Assembly: GCA_027886185.1 (NCBI GenBank)
Contig: WOAB01000619.1
Span: 4,774,001 to 4,838,000 of the forward strand
From: Rheum nobile
Taxonomy: Eukaryota; Streptophyta; Magnoliopsida; Caryophyllales; Polygonaceae
Reading direction: 5' to 3'
DNA: 64,000 nucleotides
Numbering within the stretch: position 1 is the stretch's first letter; each line of letters starts with the position of its first letter. The position numbers and the translations under genes were made by a program. The notes under the pieces were generated by a model that saw nothing but the letters and a program-made list of their open reading frames with translations, made no database searches and had not been told where the DNA came from. Below are positions 1-11,493 of the stretch, piece after piece.

Positions 1-847
1 TTAACACAATCAATAATCAATCCAAGAAACAGACTTTCATACATAGGAACTATCACTTACAGTCACAGGAACTTAGCACTCAGCTCTTCTTCCTTGACTG
101 GTTCCTCTTGATCTCGGTTTGCTTTGATGATCTTGTTTGGAGGTTCACACTAGATATTTGCTAATGAGTGTGAGTCGTGTTTCAGTGCTTGAAGATAACC
201 CTTGAGTTAGTCTTCCTTTTATAGAGGATTCTTCGCAGCTTAATCTTCTCTGGGTTTCCACAGATTGAGCTTGTCCTAGGATAAGTGGTTCTCCTTGGTC
301 CACGTTGTTCTTGGCATGTGCAAACAACCTAGGCAGCTCAGAATCCTTCTAGGTTAGTCAACCTCTTCAGCCAAGTCGTTCTCCAGCTTCCTTCTTCTGA
401 GGTTCAACAATCTGGACACTTGGGAACTGTCTTCTGGACAGCGACAGGTTCCATGTCCTGTCGCTTTCACCTTTTCTGTCCGAGGTTCAGCGTCTCTAGG
501 TTTCTTGTTGTTTTGCTCTTGGACAATGGCAGGCTTTTGGAAGCTTCGGACAAGTCGTTTTTAACAACTTTTGTCCGAGGTTGTGTGTCCCCAGATTTCT
601 CGGGAATCACAAAGTCGCATGCTGCGTTCTGGGCACACCTGGGTTCCTCTGGTTTCCTTCATTTGTCTTGTTCCTTTGGTTCCCTTGTCCTGTTTGGCTT
701 TCTTGCCTTTGGTATATTCATGTGGTTCCTTAAAACACATCTTTGAGATAAAACATTAGTATCATAATATTTGTCATCGTCAAAAGTAGAGAAACTGAGG
801 AAAAGAACTCTCAGGGGAACCTAATTCCAGAGTTCCGTTTCCTAACA
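1..847 (-). repeat. 3' LTR of Sirevirus A (partial)
   Basis: Aligns base for base with 9482-10329 apart from scattered substitutions and a one-base indel. The first 276 bases of the LTR (U5 side) lie beyond the window. On the minus strand it begins TGTTAGGAAACGG directly after a purine tract. It carries a second copy of the TATA-like CTATAAAAGG (215-224, minus) and the GTCCGAGGTTCAGC-type internal repeats. Confidence 0.93.
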
Positions 848-1130
848 ATTTCCCCCTTTTTGATGATGACAAATACAAGGAACCTGGCAACATAATAGGA
901 CTTTGAATTTCATTAGACCAGTTGAGATTAAGGGAGTTACAACATTACAAATTAATGATAGAGCATTCAATGGTTGCAAATTCCCCCTAAGCAAGTGAAC
1001 GAGTTTATTTCAAATTCCCCCTTAGAAGTAGAACTAGTTCAGAGTTCCTATTAGTTCAGTAGTCTCCAAAGTTCAAGGTTCCTATCCTTTTCTTCCCCCT
1101 TTTGACATCATCGAAAAGATTAAGTACGAG
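848..1130 (-). other. Polypurine tract and multi-PPT zone of Sirevirus A
   Basis: Read on the minus strand, AAAAAGGGGGAAAT abuts the 3' LTR and is preceded by GTCATCATC. Further purine blocks (TTAGGGGGAATT-like, and AAAGGGGGAAG next to GATGATGTC) occur around 985, 1015 and 1094-1120. Repeated PPT-like blocks upstream of the 3' LTR are a published hallmark of Sireviruses. The adjacent one is the likely plus-strand primer; the role of the others is not known to me. Confidence 0.8.
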
Positions 1131-1450
1131 TTAAGAACATGATATCCAAGAGAATATACAATTGCATCAAACTCATAACAGAAGCATAATGGAAACTTAA
1201 GGTAAAGGCAAATTAATCATAGAAACGAAGCCAAAAGATAATCATTAAAGCTTAAACTGATCATTATTCAAGGACGGGTACGACACAATACAACCAACAT
1301 AAGCCAACAACAAAAACAACAAATTGCAAAGACAACAACAAAAGTAATCATTAGGAAAGACGACAAATGGATAGAAGATGGGAGTAGGATCCTAAGGGAA
1401 ACTACTAGCACGCTGTGGTGTTTTAGCACTGGGAACCAGAACAAGCGTTC
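1131..1450. other. Non-coding 3' internal region of Sirevirus A
   Basis: AT-rich sequence between the third ORF and the multi-PPT zone. I see no coding frame or structured repeat in it. The equivalent stretch in element D (25500-25790) is clearly related. Confidence 0.6.
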
Positions 1451-3067
1451 CTATGGCAGAGCAGCGGCCTCCTCTTCAGCATCTTTGTCGACAGTTCCTA
1501 CATTTTGGCCTGTGGCCTGATGGGCACTGATTGTACCTTGCCAATCCTTCTGAAGAACTTCTACCAGAGCCACAACAGCAGAACGTATATGCCCCAACTC
1601 TCTTACTTGATCATGGAGGGCGACCGGGATAGCAGTCGAGCCCACCATGATAGCCTTTTCAATACGATCCAGAGCAGTAAGGATCGCAGAGGAGTCGGAG
1701 TCTGGAGAGGGGTTGAGATGTGGCTGAGAACTAGAAGGGGCCTTGGAACTGGCCTTTTCCTTAGGCGGTTGAGCTTGAGCTTCAAAAGGGGGGTCTTGTT
1801 GTTCCTTTGTCTTCAACTTCCGAACTGTGGCCATGGTAAGATACTTGCTGTAGACTGTCTTAGGCGGATCAACTGGGTACTGGTGAAGGTTGGAGAGAAT
1901 GTTTTTGATGATATGAGGGAAGGGTAAAGCATGGGAGTCATGGGATGAGCAGAACTGCATGTGGGCTAAGACAATGCGAGGGAGATCCAATTGAACACCA
2001 AAGAGCACCTTGTCCATGTAGATGGCATCTGTGATGAGAATATTGTTCTGGTGCTCCTGTCTGGGAATCAGATTGCGGGTGATCCAGAAGTGTAACAACT
2101 TGTTTGCGATGGAGAGATCCTTTGTCTCCAAAGATGAGGGAGAGGCGCCATCATAGATTTTCTTGACCACTGCTCCTTTGGATTTGTAGCCCTTTCCTTT
2201 GGGCCATCCCTTCTTTTAAGGCAGAATGCCAAACCCAGACCTTGACTCGATCCCTAGAGCAGACGCAATTAGGTTGGCGGATAAAGGATAGCTGGTTCCC
2301 TTCCATATAAGAATGGCGTCGTTACAGGGAGAGTTCTCCTTCGCAGGCACAAACTCCATAGACTGGTAAAACAAGTGGACAACCTCATCAGAAGCAGAGA
2401 AGGGTTCAAACAGCATCTCGTCCCATCCTTGAAACTGCAGCAGAGAATGGAACTCAGTCAGGGCTTCTCCAAACATTTCCTCATCTTCTTCTTCCAGTTC
2501 TTGGGTCCAGAACTCCTTGCCGATTATGAGAGGCTTAAGGATCTTCCTCTTAGAGAAGAAATAGGAGACCGGACCCAGGGAGGAGGAGGCAGAGAGGGTG
2601 GTGATTTTGGCTCTTTTTGAGGATTTGGTTTCATAGGGAACTATGGCTTGAGAACTCCTCTTTCTCTGTTGCATTCTAGTGGCGACAGAGGGACCAGGGT
2701 TAGAAGTGGTTTTGGATTTGAGGCTTACTGTTGAGGGCTCAGGGCTGAGGAGCTCTTGGAGAGACTTGTCAGGCGAGGAGTCATGAGAGCCCCCTTCGGA
2801 GACGGTTTTGGTAGCCGATTCCGAAGCCAGAGAGATGGCCATGGCTTTCTCCTCACCCTTGGGCTTTGTTGGCTCCTTGGGTTCCTCTTCGGCTTTCTCT
2901 TCAGGTTCCTCCACTATTTTCTCCACAGGTTTCTCTTCCGGTTGGGATTTATGAGAAGAGATGGCAGAAACGGGTTTAGAGGATGAAGCTGTCTTCTTTT
3001 CTCGAAAGGCTTTGAGAAGGGCAACCTCCTCTTCGTCTTGAACAAGGTTAGGGTTTGGATCGGCCAT
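1451..3067 (-). pseudogene. Third Sirevirus ORF (env position), plant-transposon-protein-like, one nonsense codon
   Basis: One reading frame starts at ATG 3067 and runs to 1451, broken once near 2216 where CAA became TAA (GILP* against GILHQKK in element D). Without the stop it would be about 538 residues. The N-terminal 150 residues are acidic and low complexity (Glu, Lys, Ser, Pro). The middle (DEVVHLFYQSM, then GTSYPLSANLIASALGI) resembles the family annotated as putative plant transposon protein. The C-terminal part is charged. I see no signal peptide, furin-like site or membrane segment, so I would not call it an envelope protein although it occupies the env-like slot of SIRE1. Function unknown. 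Confidence 0.75.
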
Positions 3068-3896
3068 TTTTTAGGAGCTTAAGGATTTCTGTGTTTGAGA
3101 GAAATGAGAGGCAGAGGATCAGAGAGATGGTGATTTGTGGGATCAGCTTGGAGCAAATGTGCAACTCTTTAAAGACGATGAAGGCTGAGATGACCGTAGA
3201 ACCAAATCCAGCCGTTGAGAAGATCAAGGTAAATCTGGGGCATTGAATACTCTTGCAGCTTTTCGGAACGGCTAACCCATTTTCAAAACTTATCCATTTA
3301 GAGAAGAGGGATGTCTGCCATCTGATAAGACCGTTCTGAGCCTCTGCAGTGTGCCATAAATAACTTCTGGGAAGTGCCAATCTAGCCGTTGGAGAGACGT
3401 TTAATCCTGGTTCCTTTCTGGCGAAGTGTTCAGCGTGCTAGAGGAACATATGGGAACCTTTGATGTGGGTTAACATAATGGAAGCAAAAAGTATGTTCCC
3501 ATAAAAGGAATCAGGGTAGGCTCTTTATCGCATTGCACAATAATTCTCAGAGAGGGTTTTAGAGATGGATCATAGAGAATTAACTTGAGAAATGAGGCAA
3601 GGGTGGGTCTTAGTACACAATCATCATTTCGGCTTGTATTGTTGGGAAAGAAATATGATCAGATTGTGACTTTTGGGCCATGAAGAAAACTTGAACAATG
3701 AGGAATTAAAAGAATAATGAGGACCAAAAGGAGACGATCCAGAAAAATTTAATCTAAGCCTTTTTTTTTAAGAAACCATTATGACAAGAAGGGTTTATAG
3801 CAAAAGATATAACACAAGGACATCAAGACTCAACAAGTTGAATATCTTAAACTAGTCAATTAGGGGAACTGGAAAGAATTCTTTGAACTGAGGTCA
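3068..3896. other. Spacer between pol and the third ORF of Sirevirus A
   Basis: About 830 bases without a credible coding frame. It contains a 13-bp block (AAGCCGAAATGAT on the element strand, 3623-3635) conserved in all four Sirevirus copies of this window, and a stretch around 3420-3500 conserved with element D. It may act as the leader of the third ORF; that is inference. Confidence 0.6.
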
Positions 3897-6800
3897 CTAC
3901 TGAGTAATAGGAATCATTCCTAGTTCCAATCTAAGGTTCTCGAAAGGAACTCTATTCAATGCCTTGGTGAATATATATGCAACCTGATCTTCAGTTCTAT
4001 AAAATTTCATAATGATGTTTCCCTTCTCAACATGATCTCTAAGAAAATGATGTCTTATGTCAATATGCTTGGTCCTAGTATGGTGCACAGGATTCTTAGA
4101 GATGTTTATGGCACTAGTGTTATCACAAAGAATAGTGAGAGGGCCATAAGACATACCAAAGTCCGCGAGTTGTTGCTTTAGCCAGAGAAGTTGGGAACAG
4201 CAGGAGGCAGCCGTAATGTACTCGGATTCTGTGGTGGAGAGGGAGACTGAAACTTGTTTCTTTGATCCCTATGACACAAGGCAAGGGCCTAGGAACTGTG
4301 TCATTCCAGAAGTGCTCTTTCTATCCACCAAATATCTAGCATAATCAGCATCAGTGAAACCCATGAGCTCAAAGGGACATTCTTTGGGATACCAAATGCA
4401 GAGATCGTCAGTTCCCTTGAGATATCGAAGTATTCTCTTCACAGCAGCCAAGTGGGTTTCTCTCGGACAAGATTGGAACCTAGCACACAAGCCAATAGCA
4501 AAGACAATGTCTGGTCGACTAGCGGTTAGGTACATGAGTGAGCCTATCATACCTCTATAGAGCTTCTCCTCCACTAGAGGACTCGAGTGGTCCTTATCCA
4601 GATGGGCAATGGTGGATATGGGAGTGGAGAGAGGCTTGCATGAATCCATTTTGAACTTCTTCAGTAGTTCCCTGACATACTTATGTTGATGGATTTGAAT
4701 ACCATCTTCCTTTTGAGTGATTTGTAATCCGAGGAAGAATATGAGTTCCCCAATTAAACTCATTTCAAATTCACTGCTCATCAAGTCTTTGAACTTGTCT
4801 ACAAGGGACAGGTTAGTGGAACCAAATATAATATCATCAACATAGATTTGAACCACTAAGATGTTACCTTCTTCTTCTAGGATGAAGAGAGTTTTATCAA
4901 TGACTCCACGCCTGTAGCCATTTGAGAGTAGGAACTGGGCAAGACGATCATACCACGCTCTAGGAGCTTGCTTGAGGCCATAGAGTGCCTTGTCTAGAAA
5001 GTAGACATGATCTGGATGATCGTCGTCTTCGAAACCAGGAGGTTGTTTGACATAGACTTATTCTTGAAGAATTCCATTGAGGAAGGCTGTCTTTACATCC
5101 ATTTGGAACAACTTGAATCCTTTGTGTGAAGCGAAGGCAATCAACAATCTTATTGCCTCAATCCTTGCCACTGGAGCATAGGTTTCATCATAGTCGATGC
5201 CTTCTTGTTGATTGTATCCTTGAGCAACAAGTCTTGCTTTGTTCCTTATCACAGCTCTTGTATCATCCAGCTTGTTTCTGAAGACCCATCTAGTTCCTAT
5301 GATGTGTTTATCCTTGGGACGGGGAACTAGATGCCATACTTTGTTCCTTTCAAACTGATGAAGCTCTTCTTGCATAGCTTGGATCTAGTCCGCATCCTTC
5401 AGTGCCTCACCTATGTTCTTTGGTTCCACAATAGACAGAAAGGCATTAAAAGCAAAGAAGGTTAGATGTTCATACCTTACTGGAGGCTTGACGACTCTTC
5501 TTTCTCTGTTGGGAGCCAGAGCATTTGATATGGAGACATTCTGAGTTGAGCATTCAGCTTCCTTGTTAGGATCACCTTCTCCATTAAAGATCATGTGGGA
5601 AGATGAATCATTGAAGTCTCCACAGATGTTGTCGTCATGCTCATGGTTCCCAGAAATGAATTATTGTTCATTATCCATGGGAACTGGTGGGGGAGCCATT
5701 GGAGGGTTCCGATCAGCGGGATAGGAACTGGGAGGAGTGACATCTTCATCTGGATCTTCTTGAGATGACTTGGGAAATGGATCTTCAAAGGAACTGGTGG
5801 TGTTCTGCACAATCTTTCCAAGTGATTTTTCATTAAAAATAACATGAATACTTTTTTCTGCCTTTTTAGTCCTTTTGTTGAAGACCTTGTATTCCTTACT
5901 GCCTGAGGCATAACCAATGAAGATTCCTTCATCACTTCTTGGGTCGAACTTGCCAAGATTGTCCTTCCCATTGTTGTGCACAAAGCATTTGCATCCGAAC
6001 ACCCTCAGATGTGAAATATTGGGAACTCTTCCTCTTAGGAGTTCATAGGGTGTCTTCTTTGTGATTGGGCGAAGCATGGCTCTATTGATGATGTAGCACG
6101 CTGTGTTGATCGCCTCAGCCCAAAATGATTGGGAGAGCCCATTTGAGATTAGCATAGTTCGAGCCATATCCTCCAAGGTCATGTTCTTCCTTTCTACTAC
6201 TCAATTCTGTTAAGGAGTGTATGGTGCAGATAAGTTGTGATCAATGCCATGCTCACTGCAAAAGGTTAGAAATTCTCCATTTTCGAATTCGGTACCATGG
6301 TCAGACCGGATAGCATTTAGTGAACAATCAAGAGATTTTTCTAACAAGGGAACCAGATCTTTAAAGCGGTCAACAACTTCACTTTTAGATTTAATGAAAA
6401 TGATCCAAGTAAAACGAGAGAAGTCATCGACAATAACAAAGATATACCTGTTCCCTCCTAGGCTTTGAACTCTCATGGGTCCACAAAGATCCATGTGGAT
6501 GAGTTCAAGAGGCCTTGAGGTGCTTACCATGTTTTTGGACTTGAAAGAACTACGAGCCTGTTTTCCTTTTACACAGTCAGAGCACAGTTCCTTAGATGTG
6601 CCACTTAGCTTTGGCAGCCCTCTGACTAGCTCCTTTGAGTGTAGCTTTTGAATCATCTTGGTGCTAGCATGACCGAGGCGTTGATGCCACAAATCAGCTT
6701 GGTCATTCACAGTTGAGAGACAAAGTTTCTCCTTGGGAACAAAGGATGGATCAATTATGTAGACATTGTTGAATCTTTTCCCTTTTAGGATGATTTGTCC

Positions 6801-7118
6801 CGAGGAGTCAAGGACTGAACATTCGTTTGATCTGAATCTAACTTCATTGTCTCCTTGATCACACAGCTGTGACACACTTATTAGGTCAAAACCAAGATTA
6901 TCAACAAGGTGAACTTTGTTTACCTGAATGTGATCGTTGAGTTTCACAGTTCCTATTCCACAGATTTTCCCTTTGCTTTTGTCTCCAAAGGATATGTTCC
7001 CTCCTTAGAGAAATTGAAGAGAGGTCATTTGATTTCTTCTTCCGGTCATATGGCATGAGCAACCACTGTCAATGTACCATAGTTGGGGTTGCCTCTCTTC
7101 TTTCTGCACACAAGGGAA
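3897..7118 (-). pseudogene. Copia pol polyprotein of Sirevirus A, open frame with in-frame stops
   Basis: Domains in order on the minus strand: protease (WYIDSGCSCHMTG, about 7050-7085), GAG-pre-integrase zinc motif (WHQRLGHAS and CSDCVKGK), integrase core with its acidic residues (MDLCGPM, RSDHGTEF, VVERK), reverse transcriptase with the YVDD active site (4833-4844), and RNase H ending LRLELGMIPITQ. All segments lie in one frame, the same frame as gag. It is interrupted by stops near 7004, 6209 and 6200 (both within the PYTPQQNG motif), 5661, 5384, 5057 and 4268. I saw no frameshift. The first codon after gag is itself a TAG (7119-7121), so the intact ancestor may have used readthrough or a different junction. 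Not functional as it stands. Confidence 0.9.
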
Positions 7119-9155
7119 CTAAGATTTCTGAACCCAGCGAAGCTTGGCTTTACTGGGGGGATTAGCATTCCGAGTCTGTGAATAACCAGGGAACTGGTTC
7201 CTTTCATGGTAATGAGTACTTTTCTCCTTTTCAAAGTTCCTTTTCTTAGCACAATCAGTGTTGTAATGACCATTCTTACCACAGTAGGTACACAAACGAT
7301 TATAAACAACATGTCCATATTTTCCTTTTCCTGGCCTAAAAGGTTTTTCAGTTTTCCTTTTGTTAAAATCAACATTGTTTCTAACCTTGCTATGGGCCAT
7401 GTCAATATATCTTTTGTGAGCAAAGGAATTGGTGAACCATTGGTTTTCAGGAACCATCTTTTCTTTTCCCTTTGGTTCCTTCTTAGGACTTTGAGAACCT
7501 TCATTGAGACGTTTGGCAACCTCAGCCTTGTTCTCAAGGACCATGATCTTCTCTGATAGGAATTGATTCCTATCACGAGAAGTGGCCAAAGCAATACTGA
7601 GGTTCTCATTCATCTCAACAAGTTCTCGCCTAGCCTTTTCTTCTTCAGCATCATTGTTCCCTTTATTATTGACATATCCTATTCCATGCCGTTGTCTCAC
7701 AAAAACAGTTTGATTTATCATTTTTTCATTAATGGAATTAGTGAGAATGTCTAACCTATCAATTATGGATTGAAGCATGTCATTTCCAGGTGGATTAGCA
7801 TGCAAGGGAACTTTGATAGAATCTATGCTAGTTTCATCACAAGATTTGCAAGTTTTGAGGTGACTAGCATGCACATTCCTAATATCAATGAGTTTGGAGT
7901 GAGTTTCAGCTAGGTCTTTCTCAGTTTCATCAAGTTTCTTACTCCAAACAGAATTCTCAACAGTCAAGCAAGCAATTTTATCTTCACAATCATCTAGTTT
8001 CTGTTGAAGGGAACTGGTTTCCTTTCCTAGTTTCTTTATGATCTTAAGAAGTTGTTTCTTATCACAATCAACTAGGGATTTTAAGAGATCGTCAGAAGTT
8101 ACCTCAAGGTCTTCTGAGTCGCTTGAGTCTTCTTTTGCCATGAGACATCTTCCTCCAGAGAAGCCACTGAGATCCAGTTCCTCATCTGAGTCTTCTCCCC
8201 ATGAGGCTACGAGAGCCTTCTTTCTTTGAGGTCTTTCCTCTTCCTTGGACTCTTCTTTGTTGGGACAGTTCTTAGCGTAGTGTCCCTTCTCCTTGCACTC
8301 GTAACAGGAAACTTCCTTGAGATTTCTTCTTGGTCCATTGTGAGAGGAACTGCCCTTTTGGAACCTTCCCTTCACAAAGAATTTTTTGATGTTCTTTGTG
8401 AAGAGGGCTGTTAGTTCGTCCTCCTCTTCTTCAAGATCTGAGTTGTCTTCCTCCATCTCGAGCCTAGAGAAGGCTTTGGAGATCTTGAGGGCAATTCCTT
8501 TATCCAGTTTCTTGTCGGTATTGGCTTTGGTGTGCTCTCCTTCTTCAACCTCTAGTTTCCCTATGATTTGTGTCAAGGGAAGGGATTGGATGCCTGGAGT
8601 GTTCTTCATGATTCCCTTCAAAAGGGTGAATTTGGAGTTGAGTCCATTGATGACCACTAGGGACTTGGAGACTTCATCAAGATCGACTCCCGCCGCTGTC
8701 AACTTTCCAATCAATCTGTTGAAGCAAGAGTAGTACTCTGAGATGGTCTCAGTTTTCATCATTTTGAAGGTGTGGTATTCTCCTTCCAAAGCAAACTTTC
8801 TGCTTTGCTTTAGTTCCTCACTTCCTTCATGCATCTCCTTGAGAGCTTTCCACATTTCCTTCGCCGTCTTGATGCCTATGACCTTGTCCATGTCTTCTCT
8901 GTCCAATCCATTGAGGATGAACTGCCTGGCCTTGGCATTCTTCTCCATGATGACATAGTGTTCTGGTTTCCAATCTTCTTCCTTCATGGTAAGATCGACA
9001 TGGCCATCTCCATTTTCGACTATCCTCCAACATTGATAGTCGTTGGTCTTGATGTGACTTTCCATGCACTTTTCCCACCATGTTTCTTCTCCTTTCTTTC
9101 GGATATGTGGCTTGTTGGTGGAGATTCTGAGCTCAAACTTGCTTGGTTGAGACAT
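7119..9155 (-). CDS. gag: Gag protein of Sirevirus A
   Basis: Intact frame of 678 residues from ATG at 9155 (MSQPSKFEL). An upstream in-frame TTG adds only six codons and is not needed. The N-terminal half matches the UBN2/DUF4219-type capsid region of Copia gag (WWEKCMESHIK, then ALKEMHEGSEELKQ and VVINGLNSKF). A CCHC zinc knuckle (CYECKEKGHYAKNC) lies near residues 283-296 and a second (CTYCGKNGHYNTDC) near 621-634. Between them is a charged, coiled-coil-like stretch. The frame ends KAKLRWVQKS then TAG, 27 codons upstream of the protease DSG in the same frame. This is the best-preserved gene of element A and could still supply structural protein if transcribed. Confidence 0.88.
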   Translation of the reverse strand: MSQPSKFELRISTNKPHIRKKGEETWWEKCMESHIKTNDYQCWRIVENGDGHVDLTMKEEDWKPEHYVIMEKNAKARQFILNGLDREDMDKVIGIKTAKEMWKALKEMHEGSEELKQSRKFALEGEYHTFKMMKTETISEYYSCFNRLIGKLTAAGVDLDEVSKSLVVINGLNSKFTLLKGIMKNTPGIQSLPLTQIIGKLEVEEGEHTKANTDKKLDKGIALKISKAFSRLEMEEDNSDLEEEEDELTALFTKNIKKFFVKGRFQKGSSSHNGPRRNLKEVSCYECKEKGHYAKNCPNKEESKEEERPQRKKALVASWGEDSDEELDLSGFSGGRCLMAKEDSSDSEDLEVTSDDLLKSLVDCDKKQLLKIIKKLGKETSSLQQKLDDCEDKIACLTVENSVWSKKLDETEKDLAETHSKLIDIRNVHASHLKTCKSCDETSIDSIKVPLHANPPGNDMLQSIIDRLDILTNSINEKMINQTVFVRQRHGIGYVNNKGNNDAEEEKARRELVEMNENLSIALATSRDRNQFLSEKIMVLENKAEVAKRLNEGSQSPKKEPKGKEKMVPENQWFTNSFAHKRYIDMAHSKVRNNVDFNKRKTEKPFRPGKGKYGHVVYNRLCTYCGKNGHYNTDCAKKRNFEKEKSTHYHERNQFPGYSQTRNANPPSKAKLRWVQKS

Positions 9156-9191
9156 GATCTGCAAACTTAACAAAGATCTAGAGCATTTCCT

Positions 9192-9203
9192 GCCCTGATA
9201 CCA
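9192..9203 (-). other. Primer binding site of Sirevirus A
   Basis: The minus strand reads TGGTATCAGGGC two bases inside the 5' LTR, complementary to the 3' end of initiator tRNA-Met except for one substitution (consensus TGGTATCAGAGC). Confidence 0.88.
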
Positions 9204-9205
9204 AT

Positions 9206-10329
9206 TGTAGGATCGTGATTGTTAGATAAAAACTTAAGGAACTCAGAATATCAATTCTCAGTTCCTTTCGCAGCGGAAATAAACAATCAAACAAATGACC
9301 AGTTCCTTATAGTGGAAACCTTTGATTGCCAACTAGCAATCCAGGATAAAAACCACTACCTTTCTTTCGAAAGGATTTCAAAGTCTACTTCTTGATTTCT
9401 TATCTATTTTGGTTACAGCTTATCCTAGGAACGAACACACAGTTCCTTTGCCTTACACACAGTTAGACAATCCTAGATAACTTAACACAATCAATAATCA
9501 ATCCAAGAAACAGACTTTCGTACCTAGGAACTATCACTTATAGTCACAGGAACTTAGCACTCAGCTCTTCTTTCTTGACTGGTTCCTCTTGATCTCGGTT
9601 TGCTTTGATGATCTTGTTTGGAGGTTCACACTAGATATTTGCTAACGAGTGTGAGTCGTGTTTCAGTGCTTGAAGATAACCCTTGAGTTAGTCTTCCTTT
9701 TATAGAGGATTCTTCGCAGCTTAATCTTCTCTGGGTTTCCACATATTGAGCTTGCCCTATGATAAGTGGTTCTCCTTGGTCCACGTTGTTCTTGGCATGT
9801 GCAAACAACCTAGGCAGCTCAGAATCCTTCTAGGTTATTCAACCTCTTCAGCCAAGTCGTTCTCCAGCTTCCTTCTTCCGAGGTTCAACAATCTGGGCAC
9901 TTGGGAACTGTCTTCTGGACAGCGACAGGTTCCATGTCCTGTCGCTTTCACCTTTTCTGTCTGAGGTTCAGCGTCTCTAGGTTTATTGTTGTTTTGCTCT
10001 TGGACAATGGCAGGCTTTTGGAAGCTTCGGACAAGTCGTTTTCAACAACTTTTGTCCGAGGTTGTGTGTCCCCAGATTTCTCGGGAATCACAAAGTCGCA
10101 TGCTGCGTTCTGGGCACACCTGGGTTCCTCTGGTTTCCTTCATTTGTCTTGTTCCTTTGGTTCCCTTGTCCTGTTTGGCTTTCTTGCCTTTGGTATATTC
10201 CTGTGGTTCCTTAAAACACATCTTTGAGATAAAACATTAGTATCATAATATTTGTCATCGTCAAAAGTAGAGAAACTGAGGAAAGGTACTCTCAGGGGAA
10301 CCTAAATTCCAGAGTTCCGTTTCCTAACA
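9206..10329 (-). repeat. 5' LTR of Sirevirus A
   Basis: 1124 bases bounded by TG and CA on either strand. The U5 end (plus-strand TGTAGGATCGTG) lies next to the primer site and the U3 end (TTTCCTAACA) at 10329. Its last 848 bases are repeated at 1-847. It contains the promoter-like TATA motif and an inverted repeat around AGCGACAGG and CCTGTCGCT, a likely hairpin in U3. Confidence 0.93.
9696..9705 (-). promoter_or_regulatory. TATA box of Sirevirus A 5' LTR
   Basis: CTATAAAAGG on the minus strand, inside the LTR that would drive the element. The aligned position of element D is CTATATAAGG, so the motif is conserved. Transcription should start some 30 bases downstream. Confidence 0.6.
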
Positions 10330-10847
10330 GAGTGTTTTCTTGAGAACAAACTTGATTGTCTTGATTGAAAGAGAGTGGAAAGAAGATTCAAAGCTTGGGT
10401 TGATAGATTCGACCAAGTTATGGGAAGATAATCCTACACCCAAGGTGAGATGAGGTATTCCTCAACTCTCTTGTCAACTTGACACAAAAAATCTTCAACT
10501 AGTTAGAAATAAACAACAAAAGAAGCTTAAATACTTAGGGCATTTCAACCAACAAATTAAGCTTGTGCCACTAATGGGCCTTGGATTGAAGTATGCAAAT
10601 GGCTCTTCACACCCAATAAGGCAAGTCTAAGAACATAAGGTAAATACTAAAGATAGAAGGGATAAGAGCCAAGGCTCGGATATGCATGGCATCGGCTGCG
10701 TCGATGTCCACAGTGCCATGGCATGTCATGGCGTCGACGCCCTTGAAGTCATGGCGTCGAGTGAATGGCAGCTAGCCAAGTGATGGCATTGGTGAGTGCA
10801 CGGCCAAGGTGTTGATGGAGGTCAATGGATGTTCGCATCCATCATCT
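10330..10847. other. Unassigned DNA right of Sirevirus A
   Basis: No gene recognised. Around 10690-10790 there is a GTCGAC-rich stretch with repeated GGCGTCGA words that looks like a relic of another repeat, but I cannot name it. Confidence 0.4.
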
Positions 10848-10962
10848 ATCTTCTTCACTCAGTCATTCCTCCGCCCTATCACCGCGCACACCTCCTCTAT
10901 CACCGCCTTGTTCTCCGCCCGCTTCTCGTCCGCCTCCCTTATCTCTTTCTCCACGCTCTCCA
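10848..10962. repeat. 115-bp direct repeat, copy 1
   Basis: Nearly identical (about three differences by eye) to 11955-12069, which is part of the decayed coiled-coil gene inside the MULE-like element. This copy lies outside the left inverted repeat of that element. Confidence 0.85.
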
Positions 10963-11493
10963 CAAAAAAGAAGAAGAATAGTGACGATACAAAAACACAG
11001 AAACACACAAAAAGTGCACAACTAACAACTTAAGTCATCAAAAGTGCATAAGAAAAAAACACATAACGAAAAGCAAAAAAACACATGATCTGAAATTGAG
11101 AATATTTACAAGGGATTCAAAATCAAATTCAAGCAATAGCAAGATAGAAAAGATGTAGTAATTACGTTTCAATGAAAAACAAAACATATAAATTGAACAA
11201 ACCTAATTCGGTGAGAGAGAAGCACGAAGATTGAACAAAACAAAACACAAAGCCTAAGGAAGTTCGTACGCGAATCACAAACACGAATTAAAGGAGGATT
11301 AAAAAAACGAACAAATACCTTGATTCATCATGCCAGGAATGCAAAATCAAAAAAAAAAACTTGGTAATGACAGAATCGAGAGCAAAGAGGCAAGAACGAA
11401 GCAAAGAGGGAGGAGAAACAAGTAGGGGCAAAAGCGGAAAAAGAAATAAAAAGTTGTAATAATTATAAGTATGCAATCGTCTTATATCACATG
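10963..11493. other. AT-rich DNA without recognised genes
   Basis: A-rich and purine-rich sequence lying between the 115-bp repeat and the left inverted repeat of the MULE-like element. Nothing coding is convincing. Confidence 0.4.

Larger units (their letters stand above)
1..10329 (-). mobile_element. Sirevirus A: Copia LTR retrotransposon, near complete
   Basis: Order along the minus strand: 5' LTR (10329-9206), primer binding site, gag, protease-integrase-RT-RNase H, a third ORF, a polypurine-rich zone, and the 3' LTR (847 to the window edge). The integrase-before-RT order makes it Copia. The long gag with two zinc knuckles, the third ORF after RNase H and the repeated purine-rich GATGATG motifs beside the 3' LTR are known Sirevirus traits. 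Pol is interrupted by in-frame stops, so this copy cannot move by itself. The right flank begins GAGTG; the left flank is outside the window, so the target duplication cannot be checked. Confidence 0.93.

Noticed and set aside
420..746. Hydrophobic ORF in the LTRs of A (also 9901-10227) and similar ones in D
   Set aside because: Antisense to the U3 region, differs between copies and has no similarity; its conservation follows from LTR identity.
1451..3067. True envelope gene in Sirevirus A
   Set aside because: No signal peptide, membrane helix or cysteine pattern is visible; similarity is to plant transposon-type proteins.
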